A DNA stretch of 64,000 nucleotides from DASSFZ01 sp035283185 (GCA_035283185.1 DATEUJ010000226.1:62001-126000); one strand, 5' to 3'. Positions 8,638-17,039 are shown, numbered from the stretch's first letter. Program-made: numbers and translations. Notes: generated by a model from the letters alone, not told the origin.

Positions 8638-9483
8638 ATGTCGAAGCGACGGCAGGTTCGGACGCAGTTCCTGATTTTCACGCTCTTTGGCGATTACGTC
8701 CTTCCGCGTGAAGGGTGGGCCTGGACGGGGAGCCTGATCGAGCTGCTCGGCCTGCTGGGGGTGAGCAGCCAGGCGGCCCGATCGACACTGTCGCGCATGA
8801 GCAAGCAGGGATGGCTGAAACCGCGGCGCAGCGGCCGCAACAGTCTGTACGCGCTCAGCCCGAAGGGGCGCCGCCTGCTCGAAGAGGGCGCTCAGCGCAT
8901 TTTCGAGCCGCGCCGTCAAGAGTGGGATGGGCAGTGGCGTGTCGTGGTGTATTCGCTGCCCGAGAAGAAGCGCGACCTGCGTGAGACGATTCGGCGGCGG
9001 CTCAGTTGGCTGGGGTTTGGGCCTTTAGCCCCTGGGATGTGGGTGTCGCCTCATGACCGGCATGCCGAATTGGAGGCCCTGCTGGACGACCTCCATGCGC
9101 GGCGCTACGTGCAGTGCTTTGTCGGGCGGTGGTTGAGTGACCTTTCATGTGGAGACCTGGTGGCTCGCTGCTGGAATCTCGGCGATCTGAATCGGCGGTA
9201 CGCCGCATTCTTGCGCAAGTGGGAACCCGAGTTGCAGAGCTGCGAAGAGCGGTTGTCCACGGGCAACGCGCTGAAGCCCGACGAGTGCTTTGTGCGCCGA
9301 TTCTGGATTATCCACGAGTACAGCACCTTCCCGAGATCCGACCCAAACCTGCCGGCCGAGCTGCTGCCGGAGGGATGGCTGGGCGATCGGGCGGCGCTCG
9401 TGTTTCGCGAGTATCACCGGTTGCTGTCCGGGCGGGCGAACGAGTTCATCGAAAAGACGCTCGGAAACGATGTAGTCACGTAG
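8638..9483 (+). CDS. paaX: PaaX-family transcriptional repressor
   Basis: A 281-residue protein with the PaaX architecture: an N-terminal winged helix (FLIFTLFGDYVLPREG, then SSQAARSTLSRMSKQGWL, about residues 10-60), a central domain (WDGQWRVVVYSLPEKKR) and a C-terminal domain (HEYSTFPRSDPNLPAELLPEGWLG). Known family members bind phenylacetyl-CoA and repress phenylacetate catabolism. Its position upstream of the benzoyl-CoA reductase genes, with three IorAB pairs and two PaaK ligases further along, fits control by an aryl-CoA. No Shine-Dalgarno sequence is visible. The last residues (VVT) are encoded by the repeat array that follows. Confidence 0.88.
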   Translation: MSKRRQVRTQFLIFTLFGDYVLPREGWAWTGSLIELLGLLGVSSQAARSTLSRMSKQGWLKPRRSGRNSLYALSPKGRRLLEEGAQRIFEPRRQEWDGQWRVVVYSLPEKKRDLRETIRRRLSWLGFGPLAPGMWVSPHDRHAELEALLDDLHARRYVQCFVGRWLSDLSCGDLVARCWNLGDLNRRYAAFLRKWEPELQSCEERLSTGNALKPDECFVRRFWIIHEYSTFPRSDPNLPAELLPEGWLGDRAALVFREYHRLLSGRANEFIEKTLGNDVVT

Positions 9484-9579
9484 TCAAGTGGTCACTTGGT
9501 CACGTAGTCACATGGTCACTACCTCACTACTCGACTATCGACTACTCGACTACCCGACTACCCGACTACCCGACTACCG
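9472..9579. repeat. Family F repeat array (GTCACGTA / CGACTACC units)
   Basis: About 13 degenerate 7-8 base units, first GTCACNTR-like, then CTACTCGA/CTACCCGA, run from the last codons of paaX almost to the oah ribosome-binding site. The only array of this type in the window. Confidence 0.8.
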
Positions 9580-9594
9580 GTCAGGAGGCTAACG

Positions 9595-10638
9595 ATGTCC
9601 TTCATTCAGACACGCACCGTCGAATTCACCGAGATTCTGTATTCGAAATCCGACTGGGTCGCGCGCATCACCATCAACCGGCCTCAGGCGTACAACGCCT
9701 ATTCGACACGTGCGCTGATGGAGCTGGCCGCTGCCTTTCGCGAAGCCGCTTTCGACGACGAGGTGGCGGTCATCGTTTATACTGGCGCCGGAGATCGCGC
9801 GTTCTGCACCGGCGGCGACGTGAAGGAGTACGAGGAAATCTATACGCGCTCGCCGCACGATTACTGGAAGTACATGTGCCTGTTCAGCGCGTACATCGAG
9901 AGCATCGTCAATACCGGCAAGCCGGTGATCGCGCGCCTGAACGGCATGGCCGTCGGCGGCGGCAACGAAAGCCACCTGGCATGCGATCTGTCGGTGATCG
10001 CGGAACACGCCTACGTCGGCCAGGTTGGCACGGGCGTGGGCAGCGTGGCCGCCGGCGGCGCGACGCAGTGGCTGCCCATCTTCGTCGGCGACCGTCGCGC
10101 CCGGTGGATGCTCATGCTTAACCGCCGCGTCCCGCCCTACCAGGCGCTGGAATGGGGGCTGGTCAACGAGGTGGCTCCTTCCGTGAAGAAGGATGGCGAG
10201 TTCGTCGTCCGGGCGACGCCGGATCAGATCGCCAAGGCGCGGAAGGGGCAGGACGGCTATTGCATCGACCTATCCAGGCTCGACCAGGCGGTCGATTCTC
10301 TGTGCCAGGAGCTGGTCGACAAATTCCCCGAATGCACGCGCTACACGAAGCAGCAGGCAAATTTCTGGAAAGATCTCGCCTGGCACCAAACCGCCGGCCA
10401 CGCGCGCGACTGGCTGTCGATCCATTTCGCCACGTGGGAGCCGCTCGAAGGCATGGGCGCGTTTGTCGAGAAGCGCCCCGCGCGCTACCGCATGCTGCGC
10501 GAGCGGGCGGCGGCGGGCCAGTCGTCCGAGTTTCCGTGGGGGCCGTACGCCCGCGAGTGCCCGTCGTGCGGGACGAAGTACCTGCCTGAGGAGTTCGACT
10601 ACTGCGGCAAGTGCGGGGCGGTAGTCAGTAATCAGTAA
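9595..10638 (+). CDS. oah: 6-oxocyclohex-1-ene-1-carbonyl-CoA hydrolase with C-terminal zinc ribbon
   Basis: A 347-residue crotonase-superfamily protein. In the benzoyl-CoA pathway Oah adds water to 6-oxocyclohex-1-ene-1-carbonyl-CoA and cleaves the ring to 3-hydroxypimelyl-CoA. The N-terminal part (FTEILYSKSDWVARITINRP, CTGGDVKEYEE, then NGMAVGGGNESHLACD) is very like the Oah/BzdY/BamA family. Residues about 322-340 are a CPSCGT...CGKCGA zinc ribbon, which I do not recall in characterised Oah. The start has AGGAGG seven bases upstream. The neighbouring reductase operon supports the assignment. The last four residues are read from a short repeat. Confidence 0.88.
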   Translation: MSFIQTRTVEFTEILYSKSDWVARITINRPQAYNAYSTRALMELAAAFREAAFDDEVAVIVYTGAGDRAFCTGGDVKEYEEIYTRSPHDYWKYMCLFSAYIESIVNTGKPVIARLNGMAVGGGNESHLACDLSVIAEHAYVGQVGTGVGSVAAGGATQWLPIFVGDRRARWMLMLNRRVPPYQALEWGLVNEVAPSVKKDGEFVVRATPDQIAKARKGQDGYCIDLSRLDQAVDSLCQELVDKFPECTRYTKQQANFWKDLAWHQTAGHARDWLSIHFATWEPLEGMGAFVEKRPARYRMLRERAAAGQSSEFPWGPYARECPSCGTKYLPEEFDYCGKCGAVVSNQ

Positions 10639-10757
10639 TTAGTAATCAGTGATCAGTAATCAGTGATCAGTAATCAGTGATCCGTGAGCGGCGAACAGTG
10701 ATGACTGATAACTGATGACTGATAACTGATGACTGATCACTGATGACTGATAACTGG
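10624..10757. repeat. Family A head-to-head heptamer array (CAGTAAT / ACTGATN)
   Basis: About eight CAGTNAT units are followed, after a short spacer, by about seven ACTGATN units. The two halves are inverted and could pair into one long imperfect hairpin between oah and the reductase genes. Confidence 0.85.
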
Positions 10758-10775
10758 GAGGTAAGGAGGAGGCAG

Positions 10776-11942
10776 ATGAATGTGAGAACGCTGGATAGCA
10801 GGCCCTATGAGCCGTTAGATGCCGTGCTCGGCATGTGCCGGGAATTGGTGGAAGATCCCGAATATCCTACCGTGCGCCGCTGGCGCGAGGCGGGCGGTAA
10901 GGTGCTGGGCCACTTTCAAGTGTACTTCCCGGAGGAGATCGCTCACGCCGCCGGCCTGCTGCCGCTGAAGATTCGCGGCGCGCAGATCGAGGCGCGGCAG
11001 GCAGAGGCGCGATTCGGCTCGTACCTGTGCTCGATCCTGAAGACCTCGCTCGAGCTGGCCCTCAGCAAGCGCATCGAGATCGACATGTTCGTCACCCACC
11101 CCATCTGCGACGCCGCGCGCAACCTGGCGGCGGTCTGGGGCCGCAACTTCCCCTATGCGTGCCAGATCCTGTACCTGCCCCAGAACGCCAACTCGTCACA
11201 CGCCGCAGCTTACCTGCGTGACGAGTACGCGCGGCTCAAGCGCGAGATCGAAGGGGTGGCCGGCCGCAAAGTCGGCGAGGACGATCTGCGCGCGTCGATC
11301 CGCGTGTACAACGAGAATCGCCGCCTACTGCGCAAGCTGTACGCCATCAAGCGCGAGAAGCCGTGGCTCCTCCCCATCGACGAGGCCTACGTGCTGGTCG
11401 CCGTCGGCGGCATGATCCTGCGCGAGGAGCACAACGACATGCTCAAGGCCGTCATCCCGCAGATTGAAGCGCGCACGGCCAAGCCGCTGGACCGCATCCG
11501 CCTGGTATTCGAAGGCGGCTTCTGCGAGCAGCCGCCGCTCGACCTGCTGCGCGCGATCGCCCAATCGTGCTACGTCGTCGACGACGATCTGCTGATCGGG
11601 CTGCGATGGATTCTAGAAGACGTCCCGCTCGAAGGCGACCCGTTATTCAATCTGGCCGAAGCCTATCTGGAGAAATCGTCGTACAGCCCCGTGCAGCACG
11701 ATCTGCGCAAGCCGAAGGAGCACATGCTGCTGCAGCGCATCAAGGAGGCCCATGCGAGCGCGGCAGTCATCACGGCGGCCAAGATGTGCGAGCCGGGTCT
11801 GGACGAGCAGGTCGCCTACGTCAAAGCGCTGGACGAAAAGGGCATCCCCTACTTCGTCAGCGAGTTTGAAGAGAGCATGACCAGTTTCGATCACCTCCAG
11901 ATTCAACTGGAGACTTTTGTCGAGAATCTGCTATTTGCGTGA
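10776..11942 (+). CDS. bzdN: Benzoyl-CoA reductase, BzdN/BcrC/BadD-type subunit
   Basis: A 388-residue subunit of ATP-dependent class I benzoyl-CoA reductase, which reduces benzoyl-CoA to cyclohexa-1,5-diene-1-carbonyl-CoA with electrons from ferredoxin. It belongs to the HgdB/BcrBC iron-sulfur superfamily. Candidate cluster ligands are in YLCSILKTSLE, HPICDAARN, GGFCEQPP and AAKMCEPG. I chose the ATG at 10776 because GGAGGAGG lies just before it and the upstream in-frame stretch is repeat array. First of four reductase genes in the order N-O-ATPase-ATPase, as in the bzd operons of Azoarcus. Confidence 0.87.
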   Translation: MNVRTLDSRPYEPLDAVLGMCRELVEDPEYPTVRRWREAGGKVLGHFQVYFPEEIAHAAGLLPLKIRGAQIEARQAEARFGSYLCSILKTSLELALSKRIEIDMFVTHPICDAARNLAAVWGRNFPYACQILYLPQNANSSHAAAYLRDEYARLKREIEGVAGRKVGEDDLRASIRVYNENRRLLRKLYAIKREKPWLLPIDEAYVLVAVGGMILREEHNDMLKAVIPQIEARTAKPLDRIRLVFEGGFCEQPPLDLLRAIAQSCYVVDDDLLIGLRWILEDVPLEGDPLFNLAEAYLEKSSYSPVQHDLRKPKEHMLLQRIKEAHASAAVITAAKMCEPGLDEQVAYVKALDEKGIPYFVSEFEESMTSFDHLQIQLETFVENLLFA

Positions 11943-12008
11943 TACGTGGTGCGTGATACGTGATGCATGATACGTGATACGTAAAACGTGATGAGTGATG
12001 CCGGATGC
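11940..12008. repeat. Family C heptamer array (CGTGATG / CGTGAAA)
   Basis: About eight CGTGATG, CGTGATA and CGTAAAA-type heptamers fill the gap between bzdN and bzdO. Confidence 0.8.
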
Positions 12009-12025
12009 GGTGAGGAGGAGATTCG

Positions 12026-13309
12026 ATGACTGATAGACCGAGCACAGACACGATGGTCGGGCGCGGCGCGGCGGAGGGCGCGCGGCTCTTCCGGGAGTGG
12101 TTCAAATCGCTCACGGAAGCGCCGGCGCGAGGCGAGAAGTCGGCGTACGTGTTCGTGATGGGCAGCCTGGCCGAGGTCTTGCGCACCTTCGACTTCCACA
12201 CCGTCTTCCCCGAGATCAATTCGCTCCAGACCGCCGTGCGGCGCGTGGCGCACGAGTACCTCAACACGGCCGAGGACTACGGCTACTCGCCCGATATCTG
12301 CGGCTACGTCAAGGCCGATGTGGGGATGCAATTGCGCGGCGGCGAGCATCCGATGGGACACATCCCTCGGCCGTCGCTGGCGGTGTATACCAATGCCTGC
12401 AACACGTACATCAAGTGGGCGGAGATCTGGGAGCGCATGTATCATATCCCGATCTTCACGCTCGACGTGCCGGGCAGCCGCGCGGCGGGCAGACAGACCT
12501 GGCCGGGCGATCCCAACTTCGAGAACGACAAACGATACGTCGCGGCGCAGCTCAAGGAGCTGATCGCGCTGTGCGAAGAGGTGTCGGGCAAGCATTTTGA
12601 CATCGACCGGCTGCGCGAGGTGATGGGCGAAGCGAACTTGATGAGCCGCGCCTGGAAGCGCGTGCTGGAATTGAACCAGAGTGTGCCATCTGTCTTCAAC
12701 GCCGTCACGGATGGGACCGTGTATCTGGGGATGGCAAACGGTTTTCGCGGCACGCCGGAGGGCGCCAAGTACTTCGAGGACGTCGTCGAAGAGCTGGAGT
12801 ACAAGGCGGCGAACGGCCTGGGAACCCTGCACGAGGAGAAGTATCGCCTCATCTTCGTCGGCGTGCCGTGTTATCCCATCTTCCGCCGCTTCAACGAGAT
12901 GTTCGCCGAGCAGGGCGGCGCCTTCGTCAGCTCCACTTACCTGTGGTTCGCTTCGGGCGGCACAGACCTGGGATATGAGTATGCTCTGAGTCGCCCGCTG
13001 GACAGCCTGGCCGAAGGGCTGCTCATCAGCGTGCGACACGCGATGGATAGCATGTTCTTCCAGGACCGAACGCTGATCGACATGGTCGATCCATACCGCA
13101 TCGACGGCGTAGTCTATCATCCGATTAAGTCTTGCCGAACAGTTTCGACCGGGTTGGCCGACAATCGGCGCTCGCTCCTGGCAGCGTGTGACGTGGGCAG
13201 CCTGTTCATCGAGTCGGACATGATGGACAAGCGCGTCGTATCGGAAGCGCAGCTCAAGAATCGCATCGACGCGTTCTTCGAAGGACTGGCGACGCGGAAG
13301 CAGAGATAG
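12026..13309 (+). CDS. bzdO: Benzoyl-CoA reductase, BzdO/BcrB/BadE-type subunit
   Basis: A 427-residue partner of the upstream subunit, also of the HgdB/BcrBC superfamily, and the usual length for BzdO/BadE. Recognisable segments are FPEINSLQTAVRRVAHEYLN, GYVKADVGMQL, FVGVPCYPIFRRFNEMF and HPIKSCRTVSTG, and a C-terminal ESDMMDKRVVSEAQLKNRI typical of substrate-binding subunits. Start at 12026 behind GAGGAGGAG. The gap to the next gene is a repeat array, but the genes run in the same direction and are very probably co-transcribed. Confidence 0.88.
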   Translation: MTDRPSTDTMVGRGAAEGARLFREWFKSLTEAPARGEKSAYVFVMGSLAEVLRTFDFHTVFPEINSLQTAVRRVAHEYLNTAEDYGYSPDICGYVKADVGMQLRGGEHPMGHIPRPSLAVYTNACNTYIKWAEIWERMYHIPIFTLDVPGSRAAGRQTWPGDPNFENDKRYVAAQLKELIALCEEVSGKHFDIDRLREVMGEANLMSRAWKRVLELNQSVPSVFNAVTDGTVYLGMANGFRGTPEGAKYFEDVVEELEYKAANGLGTLHEEKYRLIFVGVPCYPIFRRFNEMFAEQGGAFVSSTYLWFASGGTDLGYEYALSRPLDSLAEGLLISVRHAMDSMFFQDRTLIDMVDPYRIDGVVYHPIKSCRTVSTGLADNRRSLLAACDVGSLFIESDMMDKRVVSEAQLKNRIDAFFEGLATRKQR

Positions 13310-13402
13310 CCTATCGCGTATCGCTTATGGCTTATCGCACCTTTTTTCCGATTTGCGATACGCGATAAGCGATAGGCGATGGGCAATACGCGATAGGCAG
13401 GA
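13308..13402. repeat. Family B head-to-head heptamer array (TATCGCN / GCGATAN)
   Basis: CCTATCGCGTATCGC-type units, a T-rich centre (CCTTTTTTCC), then GCGATACGCGATAAGCGATAGG-like units in inverted orientation. The T-run in the loop does not make it a normal terminator, since transcription should continue into the ATPase subunits. Confidence 0.82.
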
Positions 13403-13415
13403 AGGGAGGATCGTT

Positions 13416-14294
13416 ATGGCATACGCTGCTGGGGTCGATGTCGGATCGACGCAGACCAAGGCGATCATTCTTAATGAGAACCGCCAGATCGTCAGCCGCT
13501 CGCTGATCGATACGGGGGCGAACGTCGTGCTGGCTGCGGAGAATGCTTACGCCGAGGCGCTGAAGAACGGCGACATCCGCGAAGAAGAAGTACAGTACGT
13601 CGTCGGCACGGGCTACGGGCGCTACAAAGTGACCTTCGGCGACACGCAGATCACCGAAATCTCCTGCCATGGACGCGGCTCAGTGCACATGTTTCCCGGC
13701 ACGCGCACCGTCGTCGACATGGGCGGCCAGGACACGAAGGCGATTCGCGTCAACGCGAGGGGCGAGATTATCGACTTCTGCATGAACGACAAGTGCGCGG
13801 CGGGCACGGGACGCTTCCTGGGCGCGGCAGCGACGGCGCTCGAGATTCCCCTGACTGAGCTAGGCCCGACGGCGCTGCGCGCCGACAAGCCGGTGAAGAT
13901 CAGCACCACCTGCACGGTCTTCGCCGAGTCAGAGGTCATCTCCTGGCTAGGCAAGGGCAAGAAGATCGAAGACATCCTGCTCGGCGTGCATCAATCGATC
14001 GTGTCGCGCTCGCTGGGGCTGATGCGCCGCGTCGGCATCGAGTCTGAAGTGACGTTCACCGGCGGCGTGGCGCTGAACGTCGGCGTCGTGCACGTGCTCA
14101 ACGAAGCGCTGGGCTTCCCGGTCAACGTCGGCGCAGAATCGCATTTCATGGGCGCAGTGGGAGCGGCCCTGTTCGCCATGGATCGCATCTTGAGCCGGCG
14201 CGTCCCGGCTGGAGCCGCCCGCGCCTGCGAAGTCCCCGACCAAAGGGAGTGGGGCAGCGCGAGCGCAGGCGTTCGCGTGGAGGAGGCGGCATGA
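13416..14294 (+). CDS. Benzoyl-CoA reductase ATPase/activator subunit (BzdP/Q type), first copy
   Basis: A 292-residue BadF/BadG/BcrA/BcrD-family ATPase that couples ATP hydrolysis to electron transfer from ferredoxin to the N/O subunits. It shows the ASKHA nucleotide-binding fold: phosphate 1 GVDVGSTQTKAI, phosphate 2 VVDMGGQDTKAI, adenosine FTGGVALN. Cys in NDKCAAGTGRF and STTCTVFAESEV are the usual bridging [4Fe-4S] ligands. About 290 residues is short compared with Thauera BcrA or Rhodopseudomonas BadF (about 430-440), matching the Bzd type where both ATPase subunits are small. I do not commit to P versus Q. The ATG at 13416 follows GGGAGG. Confidence 0.85.
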   Translation: MAYAAGVDVGSTQTKAIILNENRQIVSRSLIDTGANVVLAAENAYAEALKNGDIREEEVQYVVGTGYGRYKVTFGDTQITEISCHGRGSVHMFPGTRTVVDMGGQDTKAIRVNARGEIIDFCMNDKCAAGTGRFLGAAATALEIPLTELGPTALRADKPVKISTTCTVFAESEVISWLGKGKKIEDILLGVHQSIVSRSLGLMRRVGIESEVTFTGGVALNVGVVHVLNEALGFPVNVGAESHFMGAVGAALFAMDRILSRRVPAGAARACEVPDQREWGSASAGVRVEEAA

Positions 14295-15145
14295 TTTACA
14301 CAGCAGGCATCGACGTCGGCTCCACATACACGAAGGCCGTGGTTCTAAGCGAAGACGATCAGATCGTCGGACGCGGTCTGCTGAATACCGGCTTCAAGCT
14401 GGCCGAGGCCGGCGGCCGCGCCCTGTCGAAGGCGCTCGAGCAGGCCGGCCTGGCGCAGGATGACCTGGCTTACGTCGCCAGCACCGGCTATGGCCGTTTT
14501 CAAGTTCCCTTCCGCAACGTCAACGTCACCGACCTAACCGCCGCCGCGCACGGCACGCGCTTCTTCTTTCCCAGAACCCAGACAGTGCTGGACGTGGGTG
14601 GGCAGACGATGAAAGCCAGCCGGCTCGACGGGGCGGGAAAGGTGAAGTCATTCCGCCTCAACGACAAGTGCGCGGCCGGGACCGGCGCTTTCCTGGAGAA
14701 GACGGCGCGCTACATGGGGTTCACCACGGAGGAGATCGGTCCGCTCGTAGCCACGTCGAAAGAAGTTGTGCCCATCTCGGGCGTGTGCGCGGTCTTCGCC
14801 GAGTCAGAGGTCATCAATTGCCTCTCGCAAGGTTACGCGCCGGCGGACATCATGCACGGGGCGATCGTCTCGCTCGTCGACCGCTCAGTGCAGTTGATGA
14901 AACGCGTGCAGGTGGAGCCGGAGGTCACGCTGATCGGCGGCATCCTGCGCTTCGAGACGATGGCGGGCGTGGTGCGCGAGAAGCTGAAGATGGCCGTCAA
15001 CGTGCCCGAGGGCGATCTGGTTCAGTTCACGTCGGCGCTGGGCGCGGCGCTGCTGGCCCGCCGGCGGCTCCACAAAGCCTGGCCTGAGCGAAGTCGAAGG
15101 CTCGGCGAGCAAGATGTGCCGGCCGAATCGGTCCTGGCGGCCTGA
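14291..15145 (+). CDS. Benzoyl-CoA reductase ATPase/activator subunit (BzdP/Q type), second copy
   Basis: A 284-residue paralogue of the preceding ATPase; the two form the expected heterodimer. Motifs: GIDVGSTYTKAV, VLDVGGQTMKAS, NDKCAAGTGAFLEK and GVCAVFAESEVIN with the two cluster cysteines, and LIGGILRFETM. The start ATG overlaps the previous stop (ATGA at 14291), so the subunits are translationally coupled. The C-terminal residues about 263-272 (AWPERSRRLG) come from a GAGCGAAGTCGAAG-type repeat, so the native tail has been altered. Confidence 0.86.
   Translation: MIYTAGIDVGSTYTKAVVLSEDDQIVGRGLLNTGFKLAEAGGRALSKALEQAGLAQDDLAYVASTGYGRFQVPFRNVNVTDLTAAAHGTRFFFPRTQTVLDVGGQTMKASRLDGAGKVKSFRLNDKCAAGTGAFLEKTARYMGFTTEEIGPLVATSKEVVPISGVCAVFAESEVINCLSQGYAPADIMHGAIVSLVDRSVQLMKRVQVEPEVTLIGGILRFETMAGVVREKLKMAVNVPEGDLVQFTSALGAALLARRRLHKAWPERSRRLGEQDVPAESVLAA
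15077..15105. repeat. Family L repeat (CCTGAGCGAAGTCGAAGG) in the reductase ATPase C-terminus
   Basis: A GAGCGAAGTCGAAGG-type element in frame near the 3' end of the gene. A related GAGCGAAGCCGAAG copy ends the mini-gene near 63865. Confidence 0.65.
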
Positions 15146-15178
15146 CACGGCTGCATCCGGGCAAGGAGCCGCCGCGAC

Positions 15179-15517
15179 ATGACAGACGCCGACTACCGAA
15201 TGGAGCTGAGCGACGAAGATGAATGTGTCATCGCGAAGTCCCCGACCCCGAGCAAAGCGAGGGGGAGCGGGGAAGAGCCTGTGCCGCGCTGGCCGGACTT
15301 CGAGCGGCCGCCCGATCCGAGGTTGGTCGCCGAGGGATGGGAGCGCCGTTTCATGGCCGACTCGCAGCGACTGAACGAATTCATGGACTTGTACACCTCG
15401 ATGGGCTACGAAGTAAGGGCCGAGCCGGTTCGCCCGGAAGAGATCGGCCCGGAATGCGGCGACTGCCGGTTGGTACTGTGCCGGCTTTACTTCACCCTGT
15501 ATACGCGCAAGTTGTAG
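15179..15517 (+). CDS. Small Cys-containing protein of unknown function in the reductase operon
   Basis: 112 residues, starting at an ATG behind AAGGAG, 33 bases after the last reductase subunit, so probably co-transcribed. The C-terminus carries GPECGDCRLVLCRL, a CxxC with a further Cys, which could bind metal. Residues about 21-32 (SPTPSKARGSGE) are encoded by a G/C-rich palindromic repeat at 15239-15272 and look like an insertion. I do not recognise a family. By position it could assist reductase assembly or electron delivery, but that is speculation. Confidence 0.6.
   Translation: MTDADYRMELSDEDECVIAKSPTPSKARGSGEEPVPRWPDFERPPDPRLVAEGWERRFMADSQRLNEFMDLYTSMGYEVRAEPVRPEEIGPECGDCRLVLCRLYFTLYTRKL
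15239..15272. repeat. Family H GC-rich palindromic repeat inside a small gene
   Basis: CCCCGACCCCGAGC / GAGGGGGAGCGGGG arms, read in frame. Related C-run/G-run hairpins occur at 17040, 39668, 45104 and 53187. Confidence 0.6.
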
Positions 15518-15546
15518 CCAGTGCTCACGGTCAGGTTCACTCACTG

Positions 15547-15596
15547 CAAGATTACTGATTACTGATGACTGATTACTGATCACTGACTACTGGAAA
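15547..15596. repeat. Family A single-orientation heptamer array
   Basis: Six ATTACTGATN-type units upstream of the TrpB2 gene, without an inverted partner. Confidence 0.75.
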
Positions 15597-15674
15597 GGGG
15601 GGATCTATCGGGGAACACTCACCGCCTGCCGGATTCGTCCCGTGTTCACGCCAGTAACCATAGAGGAGAGAATC

Positions 15675-17039
15675 ATGAGCGACCAGTACAAATTCCTACT
15701 GACCGAAGAGGATATTCCCAAGGCTTGGTACAATATCCAGGCGGACCTTGGGTTCGATCTGCCACCGCTCCTGCATCCGCAGACCATGGAGCCGACCATC
15801 CTGCCGCCGCCACTCTTCTGCGCCGCGCTGAATGAGCAGGAGTTCAGCAGGGAACGCTGGATTGAGATCCCAGAACCGGTGCGCGAGATTTACAAGTTGT
15901 GGCGGCCTTCACCCCTCCATCGGGCGCGCCGTTGGGAGAAGGCTCTGGATACGCCGGCGCACATCTACTACAAGTACGAGGGCGTCAGCCCGCCGGGAAG
16001 CCACAAGCCCAATACTGCCGTGGCCCAGGCCTTCTATGCCAAGGAGGCCGGACTCAAGCGGCTGTCGACCGAGACCGGTGCCGGACAGTGGGGCAGCGCT
16101 TTGGCTTTTGCCTGCCAGCTCATCGGCCTGGATTGCAAGGTCTACATGGTGCGGGTGAGCTACCATCAAAAACCCTATCGTCGCGTACTGATGGAGAACT
16201 GGGGCGCTACCATCGTGCCGAGTCCTAGCCCAGAAACGCCCATGGGCCAGGCGTTCCTGGAACAGGACAAGGAGCATCCAGGATCGTTGGGCATTGCCAT
16301 CAGCGAAGCGGTTTTCGACGCCGGCACCCATGACGACACGAACTACTCGCTGGGCAGTGTGCTCAACCACGTGTTGATGCACCAGACGGTGGTCGGTTTG
16401 GAGGCGATGAAGCAGCTCGAGATGGCGGGCGAGTACCCCGATATGGTGATCGGCTGCATCGGTGGCGGGAGCAATTTCTCCGGCTTCATGCTGCCCTTCG
16501 TCCGGGACAAGATCGTAGATGGGAAGAATACCCGCGTCATCGCCGTCGAGCCGACGGCCTGCCCCAGTCTGACCAAGGGGCTTTACGCGTTTGACTACGG
16601 CGATGCAGTCGGCGCGGCGCCTATCGCCAAGATGCACACCCTGGGGCATACGTTTGTCCCGGCGCCCATCCACGCCGGTGGTCTGCGGTATCACGGCATG
16701 GCGCCCATCGTTTGCGCTCTGTACGACCGGGGCGTCATCGAGGCCGCAGTGGTGCCCCAGCGAGCCGTCTTCGAGGCAGGCGTGAACTTCGCCATGTCCG
16801 AAGGGATTGTGCCTGCGCCAGAGTCCGCTCACGCGGTGAAAGTGGCCATGGATGAGGCGCTCAAGTGCAAGCAGTCCGGCGAGAAGAAGGTCATTGCCTT
16901 CAACCTGTCCGGCCACGGGCACTTCGACCTGGGCGCGTACGATGCCTACCACCAGAGTAAGCTCGAAGACTACGAGTACCCCGAGGAGAAAGTCAGGGAA
17001 GCGATGCAGCATCTGCCGAAGGTGCCGATGGCGGCGTAG
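15675..17039 (+). CDS. trpB: TrpB2-type tryptophan synthase beta-like PLP enzyme
   Basis: 454 residues, longer than classical TrpB (about 400) and matching the TrpB2 subgroup. PLP-enzyme motifs: the lysine in GSHKPNTAVAQAFYAKEAG, ETGAGQWGSALA, the phosphate loop CIGGGSNFSG, and LSGHGHFDLGAYD near the C-terminus. Classical TrpB makes tryptophan from indole and serine. TrpB2 forms often stand alone and may salvage indole or deaminate serine. No trpA or other trp genes are nearby; the next gene is an indolepyruvate:ferredoxin oxidoreductase, suggesting an indole/tryptophan-related catabolic or salvage role. Start at 15675 behind GAGGAGAG. Confidence 0.85.
   Translation: MSDQYKFLLTEEDIPKAWYNIQADLGFDLPPLLHPQTMEPTILPPPLFCAALNEQEFSRERWIEIPEPVREIYKLWRPSPLHRARRWEKALDTPAHIYYKYEGVSPPGSHKPNTAVAQAFYAKEAGLKRLSTETGAGQWGSALAFACQLIGLDCKVYMVRVSYHQKPYRRVLMENWGATIVPSPSPETPMGQAFLEQDKEHPGSLGIAISEAVFDAGTHDDTNYSLGSVLNHVLMHQTVVGLEAMKQLEMAGEYPDMVIGCIGGGSNFSGFMLPFVRDKIVDGKNTRVIAVEPTACPSLTKGLYAFDYGDAVGAAPIAKMHTLGHTFVPAPIHAGGLRYHGMAPIVCALYDRGVIEAAVVPQRAVFEAGVNFAMSEGIVPAPESAHAVKVAMDEALKCKQSGEKKVIAFNLSGHGHFDLGAYDAYHQSKLEDYEYPEEKVREAMQHLPKVPMAA

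Noticed and set aside
10624..10757. Possible CRISPR array
   Set aside because: Units are 7 bases, degenerate and without spacers; inverted halves are unlike CRISPR repeats and no cas gene is present.
11903..13120. 405-codon minus-strand frame opposite bzdO
   Set aside because: Arg/His-rich shadow of a GC-rich gene; the plus strand encodes a complete reductase subunit.
13308..13402. Rho-independent terminator between bzdO and the ATPase subunits
   Set aside because: The T-run is in the loop, not after the stem, and all four reductase subunits must be made together.
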